In this document: positions 7,882 through 14,070 of the stretch, in pieces
How the letters are laid out: every line of letters starts with the position of its first letter
Numbering within the stretch: position 1 is the first letter of the stretch
From: Gemmataceae bacterium
Lineage (GTDB): Bacteria > Planctomycetota > Planctomycetia > Gemmatales > Gemmataceae
Length of the DNA stretch: 14,785 bases
Reading direction: 5' to 3'
Assembly (NCBI GenBank): GCA_020847555.1
Contig: JADLBT010000292.1
Location: forward strand, 1 to 14,785
Position numbers and translations under genes: made by a program
The notes under the pieces: model-generated
Told to the model about the DNA's origin: nothing
Database searches by the model: none
The model's input: only the letters and a program-made list of their open reading frames with translations

Positions 7882-7916
7882 ATGTTAATTCTAATCGATT
7901 GAAAGCAAGCCATCAA
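7882..7916 (-). promoter_or_regulatory. Predicted sigma-70-type promoter of the Fic gene
   Basis: On the minus strand, TTGATG (7916-7911), a 17-nt spacer and TAGAAT (7893-7888) form a good housekeeping promoter. Six nt separate the -10 from the GTG start, so the transcript is probably leaderless. This is the strongest promoter match of its type in the window (4/6 and 5/6 to consensus, exact 17-nt spacing). Confidence 0.55.
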
Positions 7917-8089
7917 TCGTCTTTCGTGGCGTTCTGTCCGTTACACATTTCGTTACATCCAAGATCCTCACGATCATCTGAGTCCTTTGCCCCACCATTT
8001 CGCCCCAAGGTGGGGGATGCGCCGCACTCCACCCGAGTGTGGCGCCGAAATTTTCGACTACATCAGACCTTATTTTCCCTTATTTCGAT
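7917..8089. promoter_or_regulatory. Divergent Fic/redox-operon spacer with inverted repeats
   Basis: This gene-free stretch is relatively AT-rich. It holds two short inverted repeats: ccccacc (7990-7996) with ggtgggg (8009-8015), and cactc (8025-8029) with gagtg (8035-8039). Relative to the start predicted for the sigma-54 promoter at about 8117, they lie near -127 to -102 and -92 to -78, the usual range for enhancer-binding protein sites. An AT-rich tract follows at about 8046-8090 and could serve as a bend region. A short direct repeat, cgttaca, occurs at about 7938 and 7951. Confidence 0.35.
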
Positions 8090-8106
8090 TTGGCCCGGCG
8101 ATTGCG
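8090..8106 (+). promoter_or_regulatory. Candidate sigma-54 (-24/-12) promoter of the redox operon
   Basis: The sequence TTGGCCCGGCGATTGCG at 8090-8106 matches the sigma-54 consensus YTGGYACGRNNNTTGCW at all specified positions except two. The key GG (8092-8093) and GC (8104-8105) pairs are exactly spaced. Initiation would fall at about 8117, leaving an 18-nt leader that carries the Shine-Dalgarno AAGGAGG of the cytochrome gene. Transcription would then require an enhancer-binding ATPase encoded outside this window. This is a prediction from a single site. Confidence 0.5.
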
Positions 8107-8134
8107 CTCAGCGGAGGGCCATAAGGAGGCCTCC

Positions 8135-8599
8135 ATGCGAGAGGCGGCTCATCTGCTCCGGCTTGCGGCCGTATTCGCAGCGGTGCTGGTGCTGTTCGTG
8201 GTCGTCCGGCGGCAGGTGGTTCCAGCCGACTTTGGCCGCTACGGCCACTACAGGGCTTCCGCGCTCGACTGGAGCCGCGACCGGCCGGTCGCCCACGCGG
8301 GCCGCCAGGCCTGCGAAATGTGCCACACCGACCAGGTGGAGGTCCTCAAACAGGGCCGGCACGGGAAGGTGAACTGCGAAGCCTGCCACGGTCCGCAGGC
8401 TGCTCATGCCGGGGACCCCGCCGCGGTCAAACCCGCCCGCCCAGACCCGCGCAAGCTGTGCGCCGGCTGCCACGAGGCCAATCTCGCCAAACCGAAGGGC
8501 TTTCCGCAGGTGGTCTCGAAAGAGCACTCCGGCGGCGAGGACTGCAAGAGCTGCCACGTCCCCCACAACCCCAGGTTCCCCCAGGAGGCGAAGCCGTGA
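8135..8599 (+). CDS. Membrane-anchored tetraheme cytochrome c
   Basis: A 154-residue periplasmic electron carrier. One hydrophobic segment at about 7-25 is an uncleaved anchor or signal. Four CxxCH haem-binding motifs follow: CEMCH (60-64), CEACH (81-85), CAGCH (109-113) and CKSCH (137-141). Extra histidines at 37, 54, 76, 91, 131 and 144 could be distal ligands, so bis-His haems of the cytochrome c3/c7 or NrfB/NapC style are plausible. The start is the ATG at 8135, five nt after AAGGAGG (8123-8129); an in-frame ATG at 8039 lacks a ribosome binding site and would place a soluble leader before the anchor. It is the first gene of the operon and overlaps the ferredoxin start by 4 bp (GTGA). By analogy with Nrf, Dsr and Qrc/Hmc-type modules it should exchange electrons with the ferredoxin subunit. 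Confidence 0.9.
   Translation: MREAAHLLRLAAVFAAVLVLFVVVRRQVVPADFGRYGHYRASALDWSRDRPVAHAGRQACEMCHTDQVEVLKQGRHGKVNCEACHGPQAAHAGDPAAVKPARPDPRKLCAGCHEANLAKPKGFPQVVSKEHSGGEDCKSCHVPHNPRFPQEAKP
8583..8588 (+). promoter_or_regulatory. Ribosome binding site that decides the ferredoxin start
   Basis: AGGAGG sits inside the cytochrome gene, 7 nt before a GTG (8596) and 13 nt before an in-frame ATG (8602). The spacing favours GTG, which also overlaps the cytochrome stop codon as GTGA, a common translational-coupling arrangement. Confidence 0.6.
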
Positions 8600-9339
8600 G
8601 CATGACCCGCAGAGAACTGCTCGGGCAGGCGACCAGACTTCTGGTGCTGACGCCGGCGGCGGCGGCGTCGCTCGAGACGCGCGAGACCGGCGGCGAGTCC
8701 AAATACAAGCTGGCCGAGCACTATTGGGCGATGCTGATCGACGTCGAGAAGTGCATCGGCTGCGGCAACTGCGTGAGGGGATGCGCGGAGGAAAACGGCG
8801 TCCCGAAGGGCTATTTCCGCACCTGGGTGGAGCGCTACAACGTCGCCGGCTGGCCGGAGGAGCACCCCAGGGTGGAATCGCCCGACGGCGGGCGGGATGG
8901 CTTCTCGAACGAAGGCAAGCCGGGCGAGAAGAGCTTCTTCGTGCCCAAGCTGTGCAACCACTGCGACCACTCGCCGTGCGTGCAGGTGTGCCCGGTCGGC
9001 GCCACGTTCGAATCCCCCGACGGGCTGGTGCTGGTGGACAAGGACTACTGCCTGGGCTGCCGCTACTGCGTCCAGGCGTGCCCGTACGGCTGCCGGTACA
9101 TCGACCCGACCAACGAAGTCGTCGATAAGTGCACCTTCTGTTACCACCGCATCTCGAAGGGGCTGACCACGGCGTGCTGCGAGGTCTGCCCGACGGGGGC
9201 GCGGCAGCTGGCGGACCTGAAGAACCCGAACGACCCGGTGCACGAGTTCCTGCGCAACAACAGCGTGCAGGTGCTGAAGCCGCACATGGCGACGGGCTCG
9301 AAGATCTACTACAAGTCGCTGGACCACTCGGTCCGCTGA
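8596..9339 (+). CDS. Tat-exported ferredoxin subunit with four 4Fe-4S clusters (NrfC/PsrB/DsrO-like)
   Basis: A 247-residue iron-sulfur electron-transfer subunit. The N-terminus carries a twin-arginine signal (TRRELLG, then a hydrophobic stretch and an AAAAS cleavage region near residue 24), so it should be folded before export and act outside the cytoplasmic membrane. Cysteine sets for four clusters are visible: C53/C56/C59/C63, C120/C123/C128/C132, C152/C155/C158/C162, and C179/C182 with C194 or C195 and C198. The order and length match the ferredoxin partners of NrfD-type membrane subunits. The GTG start is chosen on ribosome binding site spacing; ATG at 8602 would remove two residues only. 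The NrfD gene follows after 9 bp. It should bridge the quinol-reactive membrane subunit and the tetraheme cytochrome. Confidence 0.93.
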   Translation: MSMTRRELLGQATRLLVLTPAAAASLETRETGGESKYKLAEHYWAMLIDVEKCIGCGNCVRGCAEENGVPKGYFRTWVERYNVAGWPEEHPRVESPDGGRDGFSNEGKPGEKSFFVPKLCNHCDHSPCVQVCPVGATFESPDGLVLVDKDYCLGCRYCVQACPYGCRYIDPTNEVVDKCTFCYHRISKGLTTACCEVCPTGARQLADLKNPNDPVHEFLRNNSVQVLKPHMATGSKIYYKSLDHSVR

Positions 9340-9348
9340 GGAGGCACG

Positions 9349-10539
9349 ATGCACGGCGTCGAAGGCTTCATGTACCCGAACGAAGTCGAGCTGCAGTGGA
9401 GCGTGCTGATCGTGCTCTACCCCTTCATCACGGGACTGGTGGCTGGCGCGTTCATCCTGGCGTCGCTCGAGCGCGTGTTCCGGGTGGAGGCGGTGAAGCC
9501 GACGTACCGGCTGGCCCTGCTGACGGCGCTCTCGTTCATGCTGGTGGCGCCGCTGCCGCTGCAGATGCACCTCGGCCACCCGGAGCGGTCGTTCCAGATG
9601 TTCACCACGCCGTCGCGCTCCTCGGCGATGGCGATGTTCGGCTTCGTCTACCTGTGGTATCTGGCGGTGGTGCTGGTGGTGGAGATCTGGCTCGATTACC
9701 GCAAGGACATCGTGCTGCTCTCGAAGAAAGCGGCGGGGCCGGTGCGTTGGCTCTACAAGGCGCTGACGCTCGGCTCGACCAACATCAGCCCGCGGGCGCT
9801 GGCGATCGACGACCGGGTGGGCTGGATCGTGACCCTGGTCGGCATCCCGTCGGCGTTCCTGCTGCACGGGTACGTGGGGTTCATCTTCGGGTCGGTGAAG
9901 GCGAACCCGTGGTGGTCCACCCCGCTGATGCCGATCGTGTTCCTGTTCTCGGCCATGGTTTCCGGCATCGCGCTGGTGATGCTGATGTACATGGCGGGGA
10001 TGCGGCTGCGCGGGCGCGCGGTGGACATGCGGTGCCTGGACACCATCGCGCGCTACCTGTTCTACACGTTCGTAATCGACTTCTCGCTCGAAATGCTGGA
10101 CCTGATCCACCGCATGTACGAGGCGGACGAATCGTTCCAGAGCCTGGATTTCCTGGTCCACACGCGGTTGTGGACGTCGCAGGTGCTGCTGCAGATCCTG
10201 GCGGGCACGGTGCTGCCGCTGGCGCTGCTGGCGGTCACGCAGGTGATCCGGATGGGCGAGGCGCGGCGGCGGCTGATGTACGGGCTGGCGGGCACGCTGA
10301 CGCTGGTGGGCATCTTCGCCATGCGCTGGAACGTCGTCATCGGCGGGCAACTGTTTTCCAAGAGCTTTCTCGGCTACACCACCTACAAGCTGGCGCTCAC
10401 CACGCGCGAAGGGCTTCTGGCGGCTATTTTCCTGATGATTCTTCCTTTCATCATTCTGTGGGGGCTGATGCGTCTTCTGCCCCCCTGGCCCATGGACGAA
10501 GCGCGAGCCGCGGGAGGACAGCATGGAGGAGTTACGTGA
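9349..10539 (+). CDS. nrfD: NrfD/PsrC-family quinone-interacting membrane subunit
   Basis: A 396-residue polytopic inner-membrane protein with about nine to ten hydrophobic segments, near 18-40, 54-74, 94-115, 157-181, 193-217, 235-252, 277-299, 311-326 and 353-376. Family landmarks are LGHPER near 75-80 (the position of the common DLGRP-type motif) and FAMRWNVVIGGQ at 323-334, typical of PsrC/HybB/NrfD proteins. These subunits exchange electrons between menaquinol or ubiquinol and a periplasmic ferredoxin partner. The start has a Shine-Dalgarno (GAGGAGG, overlapping the ferredoxin stop codon) 4 nt upstream. The last 17 bp overlap the next gene. The symbol is a family label; the operon's exact terminal reaction is unknown. 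Confidence 0.92.
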   Translation: MHGVEGFMYPNEVELQWSVLIVLYPFITGLVAGAFILASLERVFRVEAVKPTYRLALLTALSFMLVAPLPLQMHLGHPERSFQMFTTPSRSSAMAMFGFVYLWYLAVVLVVEIWLDYRKDIVLLSKKAAGPVRWLYKALTLGSTNISPRALAIDDRVGWIVTLVGIPSAFLLHGYVGFIFGSVKANPWWSTPLMPIVFLFSAMVSGIALVMLMYMAGMRLRGRAVDMRCLDTIARYLFYTFVIDFSLEMLDLIHRMYEADESFQSLDFLVHTRLWTSQVLLQILAGTVLPLALLAVTQVIRMGEARRRLMYGLAGTLTLVGIFAMRWNVVIGGQLFSKSFLGYTTYKLALTTREGLLAAIFLMILPFIILWGLMRLLPPWPMDEARAAGGQHGGVT

Positions 10540-12229
10540 CCCGATCGCGTCCCGGCTGGAAGAACTGAGCCGGGCGCTGTGCAACCTGGAGCGCCGCACC
10601 GAAGCGCTGGAGCGGGCGTTCCGTTTCCCCACGCGACACGAAGCGCAAACCGACGCCGGGCCGCCGGTCCTGGTGGAGGCGGCGGCGGCCGCCCCCTCGG
10701 GCGAGGCGGCGATGACTGCGGGCGCGTTCGCGCCGCTATGCGGGTGGGCGCTGATGGGGCTGGCGGGCGCCTACCTGCTGCGCGCCGTGACCGAGTCGGG
10801 AGCGATTCCCGGGTACGTGGGGGCGGGGACCGGCATCGTGTACGCCGCGTGGTGGCTGTTCCTGGCCGCCCACAGGGCGGGGGAGAAGCCGCTCTTCAGC
10901 ACCGTGCACGGGTTGACCGCGGCCCTGATCCTGGCCCCGATGCTGTGGGAGATGGCGGTGCGGTTCCGGCTCATCTCGACCCATGCCGCCTCCGCCATCC
11001 TGGTGCTGTTCGCCGTCATGGGACTCGGGATCGCGTGGCGGCGCAACATCTCGTCGATCGCGTGGATCTCCACGATCGCGGGCCTCGTCACGGCGACGGC
11101 GCTGTTCCGCGAGTCGCACGACGCGGTGGTGTGGACGGGCAGCATCCTGGCGATCGCGCTCGCGGTGGAGATCTCGGCCTGCCGCGATCGCTGGCTCAGC
11201 CTGCGCTGGATCGTGGCGCTGGCGGCCAACCTCTCCGTGCTGACGCTGGCGTGGATGGGATCGCGCGCGGGAGAACCGGGCGAGGTGGTGCAGCCGCCGG
11301 GAGCGGGGATGGTGCTGGCCGCCCAGATCCTGCTGCTGACCATCTACATCGCGAGCACGGTGGACCGCACGCTGTTCCGCGGCCTGACGGTGACGGGGTT
11401 CGAGATCGGGCAGGCGGCGGTGGCGTTCGTCATTTCGGTGGGCGGGGCGCTGCGGACGGTGGGCACGAGCCGCGGCGGGGCTCTGGCGGTGGGGGCGTTC
11501 TGCCTGCTCGGCGGCGCGGCCTGCTACCTGGTGTCGTTCGCTTTCCTGGAGAAGCACGCCCGGCGCGACCGGAACTTCTTCACTTACTCGACGTTCGCGG
11601 CGCTGCTCGCGACGGCGGGGTGCTGGGTGCTGCTGGCCGGGCCCGCGCTGGCCGCGGCGTGGGCGGCGCTGGCGGCGGGCATGCTCGCGCTCGGCTTCGC
11701 GCGCAGCCGCGACACGCTGCGCATCCACGGGGCGGCGTACCTGGTGCTGGCCGCCGCGTCGGCGCGGCTGGTGCAGCAGGCGTTCGAGCGCATCTTCGGA
11801 GTCGCGACGCCCGCCGGCGCGGCTTACGGGGCCGCGCTCGCCGGGGCGCTCGCCTGCTACGCCGTCACGGTGGCGTACGAAAGGCCGGGCGAGCCAAAGT
11901 GGTTCGACCGCGCGGAGGCCATCCTGGCGGCGGGCCTGGCGGCGCTCGGGCTGGCAGGGCTGGCGGCGGGGTGGCTGGCGGCCGGGGTGTCGGACGCGGC
12001 GCCGCTGCGGACCGCGCTGCTGACCGCGTTCGCGATCGGCGCCGCGTGGCTGGGGGCGAGCCGGCGCAGGGCCGAGTTGACGGCGCTGGCATGGCCGCTG
12101 ATGGGAGCGGCGGCCCTCAAGCTGGCGGTGGAAGACTTCCCGCAGGGACGTTCCCTGCCGCTGGTGCTGTCGCTCCTCTTCTTCGGCGGCGGGTTGATCG
12201 TGCTGCCGAGGCTGGCGCGGTCGCGGTGA
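10523..12229 (+). CDS. Large polytopic membrane protein with N-terminal coiled coil, DUF2339-like
   Basis: A 568-residue protein I cannot assign firmly. Residues 1-35 are a charged helix likely to form a coiled coil (EELSRALCNLERRTEALERA), followed by a linker to about 68. The rest, to the C-terminus, is an almost continuous run of hydrophobic segments, roughly fourteen, rich in Ala, Leu and Gly. This layout recalls DUF2339-type membrane proteins, whose function is unknown. It starts inside the NrfD gene (17-bp overlap) behind GGGAGGA at 10512-10518, so it is co-translated with the redox genes. That suggests an assembly, anchoring or coupling role, but this is inferred from position only. No catalytic motif or ion-pump signature is evident. 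Its stop codon lies 3 bp from the converging PEP-CTERM remnant. Confidence 0.75.
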   Translation: MEELRDPIASRLEELSRALCNLERRTEALERAFRFPTRHEAQTDAGPPVLVEAAAAAPSGEAAMTAGAFAPLCGWALMGLAGAYLLRAVTESGAIPGYVGAGTGIVYAAWWLFLAAHRAGEKPLFSTVHGLTAALILAPMLWEMAVRFRLISTHAASAILVLFAVMGLGIAWRRNISSIAWISTIAGLVTATALFRESHDAVVWTGSILAIALAVEISACRDRWLSLRWIVALAANLSVLTLAWMGSRAGEPGEVVQPPGAGMVLAAQILLLTIYIASTVDRTLFRGLTVTGFEIGQAAVAFVISVGGALRTVGTSRGGALAVGAFCLLGGAACYLVSFAFLEKHARRDRNFFTYSTFAALLATAGCWVLLAGPALAAAWAALAAGMLALGFARSRDTLRIHGAAYLVLAAASARLVQQAFERIFGVATPAGAAYGAALAGALACYAVTVAYERPGEPKWFDRAEAILAAGLAALGLAGLAAGWLAAGVSDAAPLRTALLTAFAIGAAWLGASRRRAELTALAWPLMGAAALKLAVEDFPQGRSLPLVLSLLFFGGGLIVLPRLARSR

Positions 12230-12232
12230 CGG

Positions 12233-12343
12233 TCAGCGGCGCCGCAGGCCGAGCAACGCGAGCGCGGCCAGCAGCATGGCAGGGGACGGCTCGGGCACGT
12301 CCGAGGAGCGTTCGGCGCCGCGATGGCCCGGGCCACCCGGCGG
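12233..12343 (-). pseudogene. Orphan PEP-CTERM tail, copy C
   Basis: This copy encodes an intact sorting signal, VPEPSPAML then a helix ending GLRRR and a TGA stop at 12235-12233. It is in the same frame as the upstream surface-protein gene but is cut off from it by the stop codon at 12346-12344. No start codon or ribosome binding site precedes it, so it is probably not expressed as a protein. It begins right beside the end of the converging membrane-protein gene. Confidence 0.6.
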
Positions 12344-12431
12344 TCAGCGCGGCGCAGACCGACGAAGGCGAGCGCGGCCAGCAGCAGGGCGGGGGACGGC
12401 TCGGGCACGTCCGAGGAGCGTTCGGCGCCGC
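12344..12431 (-). pseudogene. Out-of-frame PEP-CTERM tail, copy B
   Basis: In its own frame this copy reads VPEPSPALLLAALAFVGLRR but has one base fewer than copy C just before the stop, so it would read through its TGA. Relative to the surface-protein gene it is out of frame, and its TGA is what actually ends that gene. It is therefore translated only as a scrambled tail. Confidence 0.6.
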
Positions 12432-14038
12432 AGGCCGAGCAACGCGAGAGCGGCGAGCGGCACTACCAGCAGCATGGCGGGGGACGGCTCAGGCACGTCC
12501 GAGGGCGCGCCGCCTTCACCGACGGTGAGGGCCAGGTAATTGGCGCCGCGTTCCTCCTGCCAGGCCAGGCCGGCCGCGAGCGCGGGCAGGTCGTAGGTCC
12601 AGGCGCCGGAAAGCGCCCCGGTGAAGGTGAGCCACTCGAAGCGGGCGCCGGCCGCCGCCTCCCCCGCGAGCAGGACGCGGATCAGGCCGTCGAGCGTCAC
12701 GGCGCCGTTCACCGCGAGGCCGCTCGCGGTCCCCAGGATGGCGTCGAGGGAGAGGGCGAAGACGCCGCCGGCGGACTGGTGGAAATCGCCGCCCACCGAC
12801 AGCGAGGACGCGGCGTCGGCGAGCCGGATCGCGCCGGAATTGGAGAGGCCGCCGGCGGTCGCGAGCACGGCGCCGTTCGACAGTGCGATTTCGCCGCCGT
12901 TCTCTTCGAGCGCGGCCAGGGCGTCGCCGCCGAAACCGTCGCCGATGCGGGCGGCGGGGCCGGAGAGCGCGATCGACGCCTGATTGGCTGCGATGGAGGC
13001 GAAGTCGAGCTCGAGCGCGCCCGCCACTTCATAGGTCCCGCCGGTTAGCGTGCCGGGGCCGAAGCCGTCGCCCGGGACGTACTGCGCGAGGTCGAAGAGC
13101 TCCATCCGGGCGCCCGTCTCGACGCGCAGCACGCCGGCGGAGTTGGCGACCTGCTTCCCGAAATAGAGGTCGCCCGAAGCCGCCACGGTCCCCAGGTTCA
13201 CCACAGGGGCCAGCACCTGGCCGGCGCCGGACACCAGCGACTGGTTGACGAGCTGTTCCGTGCCGGATAGCGCCTCGATCGTCCCGCCGCCGAGCGCCAG
13301 CGCGCCGGTTCCATCGAGGAACGTGTCCGCGAGCAGGACCAGGCGGGCGCCTGCGTCTTCGAGCGCGAACGTTCCATCGTTGGTCACTCCCCCGGCCAGG
13401 CTCAACGTGCCGGAAGAGCGCACGGTGAACGTCCCGGTGTTGAGGATGGAGCCGCAGCAGTTGAGCACGGTCCCGGTCACCTCCGCCGAGCCGCGGTTGA
13501 CGACGGACGGGCCGTTGAGGAAGGTGAGCCCCGCGATCGTCAGGCTGCCGCCGGCCGCGATATCGATGGCGCCGCCGTTGACGTCCACCTCGTCGAGCAC
13601 CAGGCCGCCGAGGGATGCACGCAGCGTGCCCGCGTTGTCGATGACCGCGTTGCGCAGGGTGAGCGTGCCGCCCGCGGCATTGATGAGGCCGCCGTTGGCG
13701 AGCGTGCCCCCCACCGGGTTGGGGCCCGCGCCGGGCAGCAGGTCGAGGGAGCGGGCGCCGAGGTTGGCGATCAGGCTGGCGGAGGCGCCGAGCGTGAGGC
13801 CGTTCAGCGTCAGAGCGGGAGCCGCGGCATCGAGCGCGACGGCTGCGGACTGGATGGTCGCCAGGTATTCCGTCCCGGAGGAGTTGTCGGGGAAGGCGGC
13901 GATGCCCGACCAGGAGGGGTCGGACCATGCGCCCGCGGGACCGCCGATCCAGGTGGTGGAGACGGTGTCTGCCAAAGCGGACGGGACCAGCATCGAGGCG
14001 AACGCCACAGCAAGGGGGACCAGGGATCGGCCGAACAT
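12344..14038 (-). CDS. PEP-CTERM surface protein with beta-helix-like repeats
   Basis: A 564-residue exported protein. Residues 1-23 are a signal peptide (cleavage near SALA). An N-terminal TWIGGPAGAWSDPSW pattern is typical of beta-strand-repeat surface proteins. The middle, about 60-480, is made of Gly, Ala, Ser and Thr-rich strands with recurring NxGT-type motifs, suggesting a right-handed beta-helix. A PEP-CTERM signal follows at 515-539 (VPEPSPAML, helix, GLRRR), which exosortase and its partner would process for surface or matrix anchoring. Unusually, 25 more residues follow the arginine cluster before the stop codon, because the reading frame continues into a duplicated module; normal signals end within a few residues. 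Processing may be impaired. The start has no strong Shine-Dalgarno, only a weak GGCGGA. The gene lies 32 bp downstream of the LssY_C gene. Confidence 0.85.
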   Translation of the reverse strand: MFGRSLVPLAVAFASMLVPSALADTVSTTWIGGPAGAWSDPSWSGIAAFPDNSSGTEYLATIQSAAVALDAAAPALTLNGLTLGASASLIANLGARSLDLLPGAGPNPVGGTLANGGLINAAGGTLTLRNAVIDNAGTLRASLGGLVLDEVDVNGGAIDIAAGGSLTIAGLTFLNGPSVVNRGSAEVTGTVLNCCGSILNTGTFTVRSSGTLSLAGGVTNDGTFALEDAGARLVLLADTFLDGTGALALGGGTIEALSGTEQLVNQSLVSGAGQVLAPVVNLGTVAASGDLYFGKQVANSAGVLRVETGARMELFDLAQYVPGDGFGPGTLTGGTYEVAGALELDFASIAANQASIALSGPAARIGDGFGGDALAALEENGGEIALSNGAVLATAGGLSNSGAIRLADAASSLSVGGDFHQSAGGVFALSLDAILGTASGLAVNGAVTLDGLIRVLLAGEAAAGARFEWLTFTGALSGAWTYDLPALAAGLAWQEERGANYLALTVGEGGAPSDVPEPSPAMLLVVPLAALALLGLRRRTLLGRARAVPRPAAGRARLRRSAPR

Positions 14039-14070
14039 AGGGATTCCGCCCTAAGATTTAGCACGATTAG

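Larger units (their letters stand above)
12233..12512 (-). repeat. Three tandem imperfect copies of a PEP-CTERM module
   Basis: On the minus strand three copies of DNA encoding a DVPEPSPA, hydrophobic helix, arginine-cluster signal lie in a row: A (VPEP codons start at 12496), B (12408) and C (12298). Copies B and C share an exact 40-bp block (12282-12321 and 12392-12431). Copy A carries a 12-bp insertion coding for four extra residues relative to C. The A-to-B step is 88 bp and the B-to-C step 110 bp. Only A lies in frame within the surface-protein gene. The pattern fits tandem duplication with decay; misassembly of similar gene ends is an alternative. Confidence 0.8.

Noticed and set aside
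8039..8134. Earlier in-frame ATG for the cytochrome
   Set aside because: It has no ribosome binding site, would put 32 polar residues before the membrane anchor, and would overlap the predicted sigma-54 promoter.
8404..10632. A 742-residue antisense frame across the redox operon
   Set aside because: It is Arg, His and Gln-rich with no motif and lies opposite three genes with clear cysteine or membrane signatures.
12233..12512. CRISPR array
   Set aside because: The repeated units encode PEP-CTERM peptide, differ in length and sequence, and have no uniform spacers.
10579..12528. A 649-residue Gly/Arg-rich frame on the + strand over the polytopic protein gene
   Set aside because: It is low-complexity shadow sequence in another frame; the real frame encodes membrane helices and has a ribosome binding site.
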